Source: an uncultured Acidimicrobiales bacterium
Lineage (GTDB): Bacteria; Actinomycetota; Acidimicrobiia; Acidimicrobiales; Aldehydirespiratoraceae
Direction of reading: 5' to 3'
Length of the DNA stretch: 6,755 nt
NCBI GenBank assembly: GCA_938091985.1
Contig: CALKOE010000300.1
Coordinates: 1-6,755, forward strand
How positions within the stretch are numbered: the stretch's first letter is position 1; every line of letters starts with the position of its first letter. Shown one piece after another: positions 1-5,796 of the stretch. The position numbers and the translations under genes were made by a program. Below the pieces are notes generated by a model. It did not search any database and was not told where the DNA came from. It saw nothing but the letters and a program-made list of their open reading frames with translations.

Positions 1-237
1 CTGATGCAGTGGCACGTGCACCAGGATCTCTGTATGACCACGGACGCGCAGCCCGTGTTGGCCGGTCTTCGCTCAATCGGGGCCGAGTGCGGAAGCGGCG
101 TCGGCTTCCCCGCCATCCCGATGATTCACGTGTGGATCGAACCCAACGAGTGCGGCCCGTTCGCTGCGCTCGAGGGCGTCGGCGCCGGCCAGGTCTCAGC
201 CGGCGAAGAGACGCTCTGCGACCACGCCCACGGCTGA
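1..237 (+). CDS. Unrecognised protein, C-terminal 78 residues (5' end outside window)
   Basis: The reading frame is open from the first base of the window and ends at a TGA at 235-237, so this is the 3' end of a longer gene. Its true start is not visible. The tail is rich in possible metal or disulfide residues: a WHVH cluster near residues 4-7 of the visible part, Cys at about 11, 30, 51 and 72, an M-I-H-V-W segment, an N-E-C-G-P-F-A segment, and a final C-D-H-A-H-G. G/C dominates the third codon positions, which supports real coding. I do not recognise the family with confidence. The tail resembles the C-termini of some long uncharacterised actinobacterial proteins that I recall, but I cannot name one. 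A metal-binding role is inferred only from the His/Cys spacing. The next gene starts one base after this stop, so the two are probably co-transcribed. Confidence 0.7.
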   Translation: MMQWHVHQDLCMTTDAQPVLAGLRSIGAECGSGVGFPAIPMIHVWIEPNECGPFAALEGVGAGQVSAGEETLCDHAHG

Positions 238-238
238 A

Positions 239-565
239 ATGAGCCGCGCGCCTCAGGCGCCGCCAATCGTGACGCGGTTGCCTTGGGTCATGGCACTCAC
301 GGAGACCCAAGACGCCGTCGGTGGCGGCGATGCCCTTCATGTCGACCGGTTCGGGCTGAGCATCGGTCCGGTCTCAGTGGGACTACCGCTCGCCTGTACG
401 AGCGACGACGTCTACCGCCGATATCTCGACCTGCTGCGGCTGCTGCAGCGCGGACCGTGTGAGCTGGTTCAGCCGACGGCCGCCGATCTCGATGCCCTCG
501 CGAAGGCGACATCAACCGACGGCACGTTCGTTGCCCGCCGTCTCGCCGCGCTGCAGGACGGCTAG
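239..565 (+). CDS. Small hypothetical protein (108 aa)
   Basis: The ATG at 239 lies one base after the TGA of the preceding gene (TGAAATG). There is no clear Shine-Dalgarno sequence, so translation probably depends on re-initiation from the upstream gene. Third codon positions are almost all G or C, as expected for a real gene in this genome. I see no signal peptide, membrane segment or catalytic motif. Residues about 34-50 look like short beta strands (HVDRFGLSIGPVSVGLPLA). The rest looks helical, with a Leu/Arg-rich stretch (YRRYLDLLRLLQR) around residues 60-72 and a helical C-terminus. It is a soluble cytoplasmic protein of unknown function, and it may work with the product of the upstream gene. 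I do not recognise a family. Its stop codon TAG lies inside the first copy of a repeat found upstream of the TetR gene. Confidence 0.65.
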   Translation: MSRAPQAPPIVTRLPWVMALTETQDAVGGGDALHVDRFGLSIGPVSVGLPLACTSDDVYRRYLDLLRLLQRGPCELVQPTAADLDALAKATSTDGTFVARRLAALQDG

Positions 566-586
566 CGACTCGCCTTCCGGCTAGCG
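560..586 (+). promoter_or_regulatory. Direct repeat pair GGCTAGCG, candidate TetR operator
   Basis: The octamer GGCTAGCG occurs at 560-567 and again at 579-586, exactly 19 bp apart. Each copy contains the 6-bp palindrome GCTAGC. The first copy includes the stop codon of the upstream gene. The second lies where a -35 element would sit relative to the -10-like hexamer at 604-609. TetR-family repressors often bind palindromic sites close to their own promoters, so this pair is a plausible autoregulatory operator. The repeats are seen directly; the operator role is inferred. Confidence 0.4.
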
Positions 587-603
587 CCCACACGCGCAGG
601 CCG

Positions 604-609
604 TAGACT
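604..609 (+). promoter_or_regulatory. Candidate -10 hexamer TAGACT for the TetR gene
   Basis: TAGACT fits the actinobacterial TANNNT pattern and ends 8 bp before the GTG at 618. Transcription would start about at 616, giving a leader of roughly 0-2 nt. No Shine-Dalgarno sequence precedes the GTG, which agrees with a leaderless or nearly leaderless mRNA. No TTGAC-like -35 stands out at the usual spacing; that region is occupied by the second GGCTAGCG copy. Confidence 0.4.
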
Positions 610-617
610 GCCGGCCA

Positions 618-1235
618 GTGACGTTCACCGACCGGCTTCCTCTCACCCGACAACGTGTCGCGGATGCCGCCCTCGAGTTCATCGACGTCCACGGCCTCGA
701 TGGGCTGAGTATGCGCAAGCTCGGCGCCGAACTCGGCGTCGAGGCGATGTCGCTCTACAACCACGTGGAGAACAAGGCCGACCTGCTCGCCGCCGTCGCC
801 AACACCTTGTTCGACGACGTGCTCGCCGCCTACGGCGACCCGTCGGGAGACTGGAAGGTCCATGCTCGGGCTCTCTCACACGCCTACGTCGACGTCGCCG
901 CGTCGCATCCGCGGGCAGTGAGCTTGTTGATCCACTCTCCTGACCATTCGGGCTCGGCCTCGGAATTCGATCGACGAATCGTCGCCGCAGCGCGACTGAT
1001 GACCAACGATGATCGGGTCGGTGCATTGGCCTTCGCGACGATCTCGAATTGGGTGATCGGAACCATCGTGCAAGAGCACGGCCTCATGGGAGTTCGCGCC
1101 GCGCCTGAAGGCGACGAGGCCGATGAACGGGTCGCCGACTTTCAGATCGCGGCACAGAACCTCACTGTCGACGAGCGCTTCAACGAGGGCCTCGAGATCG
1201 TCCTGGCCGGACTCGAGGCTCGCTACTCCGCCTGA
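618..1235 (+). CDS. TetR/AcrR-family transcriptional regulator
   Basis: This 205-residue protein has the classic two-part TetR layout. The N-terminal DNA-binding domain spans about residues 8-57. It opens with a first helix (TRQRVADAALEFIDVHG), followed by the helix-turn-helix and its signature end (LGVEAMSLYNHVENKADLL, residues 39-57). The remaining residues form an all-helical ligand-binding and dimerisation domain of the TetR_C type. The length is normal for the family. I chose the GTG at 618 because it places the first helix about 10 residues in and lies just after a TANNNT hexamer. The ligand cannot be told from sequence. Likely targets are its own promoter, where GGCTAGCG repeats lie 32-58 bp upstream of the GTG, and perhaps neighbouring genes. 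Its 3' end overlaps the convergent DUF4349 gene by 13 bp. Confidence 0.93.
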   Translation: MTFTDRLPLTRQRVADAALEFIDVHGLDGLSMRKLGAELGVEAMSLYNHVENKADLLAAVANTLFDDVLAAYGDPSGDWKVHARALSHAYVDVAASHPRAVSLLIHSPDHSGSASEFDRRIVAAARLMTNDDRVGALAFATISNWVIGTIVQEHGLMGVRAAPEGDEADERVADFQIAAQNLTVDERFNEGLEIVLAGLEARYSA

Positions 1236-2770
1236 GGTTCGTTCTGGGCTTGGGCGGCGACATAGGCATCGACGAACGCCGCCCGTTCCTCGGCACGTTC
1301 TCGCTGCTTGGTGACGATCTTCCTGCCGACCCAGACCACCAAGATGATGATCGGGATGAAGGGCAGGAGCACACCGAGCACGATCATGAACACCCCGACG
1401 ACAGCGAGCATCGCTCCCCAACCGTTGGCGAACGACTCCCCGAACCCGGGAAGTGGATCGTCGCCCTCGGCGGAGATGAAGACGCCGTCGGTGCCGGTGA
1501 GTTCGACCCCGTCAGAGGTGGCCGGGGTGGCCGATGCCTCGACATCGAGGTTGATGCCATCTGAGGCGTCGACCCGGTTGATGAAGCCATCGTCGGCATC
1601 GAGTTCGACAGTGAAGAGGAGCTCGTCGCCTGCCTTCAGTTCTTCCAGGGTTGCGACGCCCTGGACAATGGTGAAGTCGTCCACCCGCAGACGGAAGGCC
1701 GGCACGTCGACGCTCACCTCGGTGAGCGTGTCTTCTCCGGTGTTGTTGACGCTCACGCAGAGCACCGCAGTGTCGTCGGACCCCATCGTGAGGTTCGATG
1801 ATCCCGGGCACGCCTCATCGTCGTTGGCGCCGAGCCAGGCGACGACTTCCATCTCCGGTCGCAGTCGGTCGGGGTCGAGCTCGAGAACGGTGAGCGTGAT
1901 CGTCGACAGCGCGATCTGATCGCCGATGGTCTTGCGCTGCCCCAACAGCCGCTCGAGGTCAGCTTGGCGAGCGCCCAGCTCCTCTTCGAGCTGGAAGATC
2001 GTGTTGAGGTCGCGGGCGTCATCGAGCAGTTGCTGCACTCGAGCGACACTCGACGTGGCCGCGGTGATCCGCGCGTCGAGATCGACGACCACCTCGGTGA
2101 CGTCATCGCTGGTAGTGCTTTCGCTCACCACGCCGACGCCGGGGACCCTGGTGACTGCGGCGATCAAACGATCGAAGTCGGCCGGTGGCACCCGAATGGT
2201 CAGCACGGCTCGTGGGGTCGGTTCCGACTGTGTCTCCTGGCCCCAGATGGCACCGCCGTTGTCGAAGACGGTGTCGATGATCGCGTCGGTGGTCTCGCGG
2301 ACATTGGCCGCCTCGACCACGATGTCGCCGGTCTTGATGATCTGGCGACCCACGAACAGCGCGGTCACCTCGGCCGGGAGCCGTTCGCCGGGCTCAGTCG
2401 TCGGGTCCTCCTGGGCGGCCCCGTTCTCCAGTTGATCGCGTTCGGCCTCGCTGTCGAAGAATCCGAATTCGGCGTCGGAGTCGTCGGTCATGTCCGAGTC
2501 GGCCATGTCGTCGTTGGTCACGTCGTCGTCGCCCCTGGCACGATCAACACTGTCCTCAGGTGCAGCATCGTCCACGCCCGGTGCGGCGGTGCCGGAGTCT
2601 CCCACCGACGAGTTTCCGTCGATGGCGGCGTCGACTTCTTGGAATCGGGTGGCGGTGTCACTGTCGCTGCCCGAGCAGGCCGCGAGCAGCAGCATGATCG
2701 CGCTCAGCAGCGCAAGAAGCCGCGCCGACGTAGTCCGTTGTTTCCGATGAGACCGTGCTTGCTCAGACAA
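1223..2770 (-). CDS. DUF4349 domain-containing lipoprotein with extra extracytoplasmic domain
   Basis: From the TTG at 2770 the product has 515 residues. The start is chosen because GGGGGA lies 3 nt before it and it yields a good signal peptide: basic RSHRKQR, a Leu-rich core, and lipobox L-A-A-C with Cys32. An acidic, Asp/Ser-rich linker (about 33-138) follows. The DUF4349 domain spans about 141-298 (RQIIKTGDIVVEAANV, then LTIRVPPADFDRLI), with a predicted coiled coil near 232-283. Residues about 300-445 form an added beta-rich region (CVSVNNTGEDTLTEVSVDV) with Cys321 and Cys338. A hydrophobic segment at about 452-481 and a short charged tail end the protein. The DUF4349 family is envelope-associated and its function is unknown. 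It should sit outside the membrane, anchored by lipid and by the C-terminal helix. An upstream TTG at 2938 is rejected because it falls inside the oxidoreductase gene. Confidence 0.88.
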   Translation of the reverse strand: MSEQARSHRKQRTTSARLLALLSAIMLLLAACSGSDSDTATRFQEVDAAIDGNSSVGDSGTAAPGVDDAAPEDSVDRARGDDDVTNDDMADSDMTDDSDAEFGFFDSEAERDQLENGAAQEDPTTEPGERLPAEVTALFVGRQIIKTGDIVVEAANVRETTDAIIDTVFDNGGAIWGQETQSEPTPRAVLTIRVPPADFDRLIAAVTRVPGVGVVSESTTSDDVTEVVVDLDARITAATSSVARVQQLLDDARDLNTIFQLEEELGARQADLERLLGQRKTIGDQIALSTITLTVLELDPDRLRPEMEVVAWLGANDDEACPGSSNLTMGSDDTAVLCVSVNNTGEDTLTEVSVDVPAFRLRVDDFTIVQGVATLEELKAGDELLFTVELDADDGFINRVDASDGINLDVEASATPATSDGVELTGTDGVFISAEGDDPLPGFGESFANGWGAMLAVVGVFMIVLGVLLPFIPIIILVVWVGRKIVTKQRERAEERAAFVDAYVAAQAQNEPQAE

Positions 2771-2773
2771 TGT

Positions 2774-2779
2774 TCCCCC
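2774..2779 (-). promoter_or_regulatory. Ribosome binding site deciding the TTG start of the DUF4349 gene
   Basis: On the minus strand GGGGGA lies 3 nt before TTG (GGGGGAACATTG). This fixes the start at 2770. The signal peptide encoded immediately downstream supports the choice. Confidence 0.6.
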
Positions 2780-2910
2780 AGGAGTGTGTTGTCGGGTGTC
2801 TGACGCACGAGCGCGGTGCGGGGTTCCCGCCACATCAGAATGTGTGCGTTTCGTCACGCAGTCGTAGTGTTCGCCAGCAGGGAACTGAACACAGTTCGTG
2901 GCCAGATACA

Positions 2911-2916
2911 GGGGGA
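2911..2916 (+). promoter_or_regulatory. Ribosome binding site deciding the ATG start of the oxidoreductase
   Basis: GGGGGA lies 3 nt before ATG at 2920 (GGGGGAAACATG). This selects the 750-residue product over an upstream in-frame start at 2755, which would lie inside the divergent gene. Confidence 0.65.
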
Positions 2917-2919
2917 AAC

Positions 2920-5172
2920 ATGGCTGGCGAGGCAGCAAAGAGCGGTGAGACGACGCGTCGAATCCACATTCGAACGTGTCACCTCTGCGAGGCGATGTGT
3001 GGCCTCGAAGTCCATGTGGAGCGCGACGACGCGGGCGACGAACGCGTCGCTCTGATCAGGCCCAACCGAGACGACGTGTGGTCGAAGGGCTACATCTGTC
3101 CGAAGGGCACCACGCTCGGCCATCTCCACGACGATCCCGACCGGCTGCGGGTGCCGATGGTCAAGGACGACCAGGGTGTGCATCGCGAAGCAACCTGGGA
3201 CGAGGCCCTCACCCGAGCAGAGGAGCTGATGGGGGCAGTGGTCGCCGAGCACGGCAAAGAAGCCGTCACCCTCTACATCGGTAACCCGGCCGCCCACAAC
3301 TACTCGATCAGCCGCTACACCGGCCTCCTCATGGGACTCGCCGATCTCCCGGGCCCGATCTACTCCGCCGGCACGGTCGACCAGTGGCCGAAGAACCTCA
3401 CGTGTTGGACGATGTACGGCAACCAGTGGCGTATCCCCGCGCCGGATCTGCCCAATACCGACTTCATCGTCGTGATGGGCGCCAACCCCCACGCGAGCCA
3501 GGGTTCGCTGCTGGCGTGCCCCGACGTGCTCGGCGAGCTCGACAAGGTGCGCGAACGCGGCAAGGTGGTCGTGATCGATCCCCGCCGCACCGGCACCGTC
3601 GACCACGCCGATCAGTGGCTGCCGATTCTGCCGGGCACCGACGCCGCCATGATGCTCGCCGTTGCCCACGTGTTGTTCGACGAGGACCTCGTCACCCTGG
3701 CCCACCTCGAGAATCGGGTGAAGAACCTCGACGATGTCGAGCGCTTGGCCGCAGCGTTCCCTCCGGAACGCGTGGCTGCCACGTGCGGCATCGAAGCGGA
3801 AGAGATCCGCACGTTGGCACGCGAGTTCGCGGCGGCCGACAAGGCCGTCTGGTACGCCCGGATCGGCACCTGCAATCAAGAGTTCGGCACGCTCGCCTCG
3901 TGGCTGCCCGACGTGCTCAACGTGCTCACCGGCAACCTCGACCGTGAGGGTGGTCTCATGTGGGGCGACCCGATTGCGTGGTCGGCCACGCTGAAGGATC
4001 GCGGCGAGGAGATCGAGTTCGGTCGCTTCCACAGCCGCGTCCGCGGCGCGCCAGAAGTGATGGGGCAGTTCCCGGTGTCGTGTATGGCCGAGGAGATCGC
4101 AACGCCTGGCGAGGGCCAGCTCAAGGCACTCGTGACCGTCGCCGGCAACCCGGTGATCTCGGCGCCTGAGGCCGACAAGCTCGACGCCGCCTTGCCCCTC
4201 CTCGACTGCATGATCTCGATCGACAATGCGCTGAACGAGACCACCCGACACGCCGACGTCATCTTCCCCGGGCTTTCTCCGTTGGAGCAGCCGCACTACG
4301 ACGAACTCCTCTGGGCCTGGGCGGTGCGTTCGGCCGGCAAGTTCTCGCCCGCCCTGTTCGAGCCGACCGACGGTCGCCCCGGTGAGTGGGAGATCCTCCT
4401 GCGCGTGGGCGCGATGATCGGCGGGATCCCGCAGGATCAGGTCGACGTGAAGGCCATCGACGACGGGTACTTCGCGGCGTTCGCCGAGATGGGCGGGGCC
4501 GACCCGGCCGTGGCGCTTGCGGCGTGTCCGGAGCCCGGCCCCGAGCGACTCAACGACAACGCCATTCGGACCGGCCCGTGGGGTGATCGTTATGGCGAGA
4601 ACCCCGGCGGCCTGACACTCGACTCGTTCCGAGCCGAGCCGAACGGTATCGACATGGGTCCGATGCGGCCGCGCCTCGGCGAAGTCATCTCTCACGCCGA
4701 CGGACTGATCGATCTTGCGCCGCCTTACGTGATCGCCGACGTGCCCCGACTGGAGCAGCGTCTCGATCGCGACCCCGACGGCTTGTTGCTCATCAGCCGT
4801 CGCCATGTGCGGTCCAACAACTCATGGATGCACAACGTGAAGGTCCTCGTGAAGGGCAAGGATCGGTGCACACTGCTCATCCACCCCGACGATGCCGCGG
4901 CCGCGGGCGTCACCCATGGGTCGGTCGCCCGAGTCTCCTCAGAGGCGGGGTCGCTCGACGTGCCGGTCGAGGTGAGCGACGAGATGCGGCCCGGGGTCGT
5001 CTCGCTGCCGCATGGCTGGGGTCATGACAAGCCCGGTACCCGGATGGCGGTGGCGCGTGAACACGCGGGGGTCAACAACAATGTGCTGGCGCCGGGAACG
5101 TTCGTCGATGTCCCCTCGGGCAACGCCGCAGTCAACGGCATTCCGGTGGAGGTCGCCCCGGCAATGGCTTAG
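2920..5172 (+). CDS. Molybdopterin-dependent oxidoreductase with [4Fe-4S] cluster (DMSO reductase superfamily)
   Basis: The product has 750 residues. The N-terminal cluster domain holds C20-x2-C23-x3-C27 and C60, followed by the P-K-G expected after the fourth Cys; these should bind one [4Fe-4S] cluster. The molybdopterin domain follows, with G-A-N-P at 187-190, VIDPRRTGT at about 218-226 and PGTDAA at 238-243. The C-terminal cofactor-binding domain starts near 618 and contains SRRHVRSNNSWMHN (about 626-639), HGWGH (698-702) and VNNNVLAP (from 718). There is no Tat signal peptide, so it should be cytoplasmic. The active-site segment reads SAGTVDQWPKNLTCW (149-163), with no Cys or Sec where formate dehydrogenases and NapA-type nitrate reductases carry one. 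The substrate is unknown. No small subunit, membrane anchor, ferredoxin or sulfurtransferase gene is nearby, so the electron partner is not visible. Confidence 0.92.
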   Translation: MAGEAAKSGETTRRIHIRTCHLCEAMCGLEVHVERDDAGDERVALIRPNRDDVWSKGYICPKGTTLGHLHDDPDRLRVPMVKDDQGVHREATWDEALTRAEELMGAVVAEHGKEAVTLYIGNPAAHNYSISRYTGLLMGLADLPGPIYSAGTVDQWPKNLTCWTMYGNQWRIPAPDLPNTDFIVVMGANPHASQGSLLACPDVLGELDKVRERGKVVVIDPRRTGTVDHADQWLPILPGTDAAMMLAVAHVLFDEDLVTLAHLENRVKNLDDVERLAAAFPPERVAATCGIEAEEIRTLAREFAAADKAVWYARIGTCNQEFGTLASWLPDVLNVLTGNLDREGGLMWGDPIAWSATLKDRGEEIEFGRFHSRVRGAPEVMGQFPVSCMAEEIATPGEGQLKALVTVAGNPVISAPEADKLDAALPLLDCMISIDNALNETTRHADVIFPGLSPLEQPHYDELLWAWAVRSAGKFSPALFEPTDGRPGEWEILLRVGAMIGGIPQDQVDVKAIDDGYFAAFAEMGGADPAVALAACPEPGPERLNDNAIRTGPWGDRYGENPGGLTLDSFRAEPNGIDMGPMRPRLGEVISHADGLIDLAPPYVIADVPRLEQRLDRDPDGLLLISRRHVRSNNSWMHNVKVLVKGKDRCTLLIHPDDAAAAGVTHGSVARVSSEAGSLDVPVEVSDEMRPGVVSLPHGWGHDKPGTRMAVAREHAGVNNNVLAPGTFVDVPSGNAAVNGIPVEVAPAMA

Positions 5173-5206
5173 CGCTCGATTTGCGTGATTACCGGTTCCG
5201 TGGTCG

Positions 5207-5217
5207 CGTGACTCACG
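5207..5217. repeat. 11-bp perfect palindrome before the metalloprotease start
   Basis: CGTGACTCACG is a perfect dyad around the central C at 5212. It ends on the base before the proposed TTG at 5218 and sits in the 45-bp gap after the oxidoreductase gene. It is too short and lacks a T-run, so it is not a convincing terminator. It could be an operator or chance. Confidence 0.3.
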
Positions 5218-5796
5218 TTGAGTGGGAATCTGGATGGCGTAGGGCGCAGAACGTGGCGCTCGTTGTGGCTGTGTGTGATCGGGGCGCTGTTGAGTGCCGG
5301 GTGCACGGTTGTGCTTCGCGACCCCGGCGTGTCGAACGGGTGTGGTCCGTTGCGCTACTCGTTCAACACTCACGACATCACGCTCACCCCTGAACGCCGA
5401 GCGGCGGTCGACGACGCCATCGCGGAGTTCGGCGCCCTCGTGGGTCGGTCGGTCGAACCGTCCGCCAGCGGCGGTGCGACCGCTGAGTCGAACCGTCCCG
5501 GCGACCCCATCGCGTTCGAACTCGCCTGGCCGGAGGATGACCCCGACGGCCTTGGCTACGCCGAGCCTCACATCGTCGGAGATTCCTACGCTGGCGGCTG
5601 GGTGATGCTGAACCCGATCATTCGCCACGCGCCACCGGGCCTCATTCGCCGGCTGGTCCTGCATGAGCTCGGCCATCTGCATGGACTCGCCGATGTGGAG
5701 GATGGCCAGGAGCTGATGGATCCGTCGCTCGTCGCCGAGATGTGGGGCCCCGGCGACCTGCTTGGCCTCGTGATCACCCACAACGGCGGATGTTGA
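5218..5796 (+). CDS. Putative matrixin-like zinc metalloprotease, lipoprotein
   Basis: The product has 192 residues. The N-terminus looks like a lipoprotein signal: basic residues at 10-14, a hydrophobic core at 15-25, then S-A-G-C with Cys29 as the lipidated residue. The rest resembles a small matrixin (metzincin). A strand-like LRYSFN lies near 45-50. The zinc site H149-E-L-G-H153-x5-D159 falls within HELGHLHGLAD, and a Met-turn-like E-L-M167-D-P-S comes 8 residues later. Glu150 would be the catalytic base. The third ligand is Asp rather than His. Cys42 and the final Cys192 could form a disulfide. It should act outside the membrane; its substrate is unknown. The TTG start is the first in-frame candidate after a stop at 5209-5211, but no good Shine-Dalgarno precedes it, so the exact start is uncertain. 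It lies 45 bp after the oxidoreductase and could be read through from it. Confidence 0.8.
   Translation: MSGNLDGVGRRTWRSLWLCVIGALLSAGCTVVLRDPGVSNGCGPLRYSFNTHDITLTPERRAAVDDAIAEFGALVGRSVEPSASGGATAESNRPGDPIAFELAWPEDDPDGLGYAEPHIVGDSYAGGWVMLNPIIRHAPPGLIRRLVLHELGHLHGLADVEDGQELMDPSLVAEMWGPGDLLGLVITHNGGC

Larger units (their letters stand above)
2771..2919. promoter_or_regulatory. Divergent promoter region with three short inverted repeats
   Basis: This 149-bp gap separates the divergent DUF4349 and oxidoreductase genes and must hold promoters for both. Three short inverted repeats are visible: CACAT-CAGA-ATGTG at 2831-2844; TGCGT-TTCGTC-ACGCA at 2845-2860, directly adjoining the first; and GAACTG-AACA-CAGTTC at 2882-2897, a perfect 6-bp-arm dyad 22 bp before the oxidoreductase ATG. 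The last is the most operator-like. On the minus strand TTCAGT and TACGAC are 17 bp apart and could form a weak promoter for the DUF4349 gene. I see no convincing -10 for the + strand gene. Confidence 0.45.

Noticed and set aside
297..863. 188-codon minus-strand open frame across the small hypothetical gene and the TetR gene
   Set aside because: It overlaps the clear TetR DNA-binding domain and is Arg-rich, as expected of a GC-rich antisense frame.
2476..2538. Repetitive tcg-rich stretch considered as a tandem repeat
   Set aside because: It is the reverse complement of Asp/Ser/Met codons in the acidic linker of the DUF4349 lipoprotein, so it is coding low complexity and not a separate repeat.
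1964..2803. 279-codon open frame on the plus strand opposite the DUF4349 gene
   Set aside because: The minus-strand frame encodes a signal peptide, lipobox and DUF4349 core. The plus-strand translation has low-complexity Gly/Val/His repeats and no domain.
2755..2919. N-terminal extension of the oxidoreductase from a start at 2755
   Set aside because: It would begin inside the DUF4349 gene and add 55 residues with no signal or domain; the ATG at 2920 has a good GGGGGA box.
2771..2938. N-terminal extension of the DUF4349 protein from a TTG at 2938
   Set aside because: It would overlap the divergent oxidoreductase gene, lacks a ribosome binding site, and would bury the signal peptide about 70 residues into the protein.
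2932..2990. Arg-Arg pair near the oxidoreductase N-terminus considered as a Tat signal
   Set aside because: No hydrophobic stretch follows; the [4Fe-4S] cysteines begin only 6 residues later, so this is the start of the folded cluster domain.
2854..4806. 650-codon open frame on the minus strand opposite the oxidoreductase
   Set aside because: It is an antisense shadow of a strongly GC3-biased gene. The translation is His/Gly/Val/Arg-rich with no recognisable motif, while the + strand frame has clear molybdopterin and Fe-S motifs.
4939..5781. 280-codon minus-strand open frame across the oxidoreductase end and the metalloprotease
   Set aside because: It spans two well-supported genes on the other strand and shows no motif, ribosome binding site or sensible protein composition.
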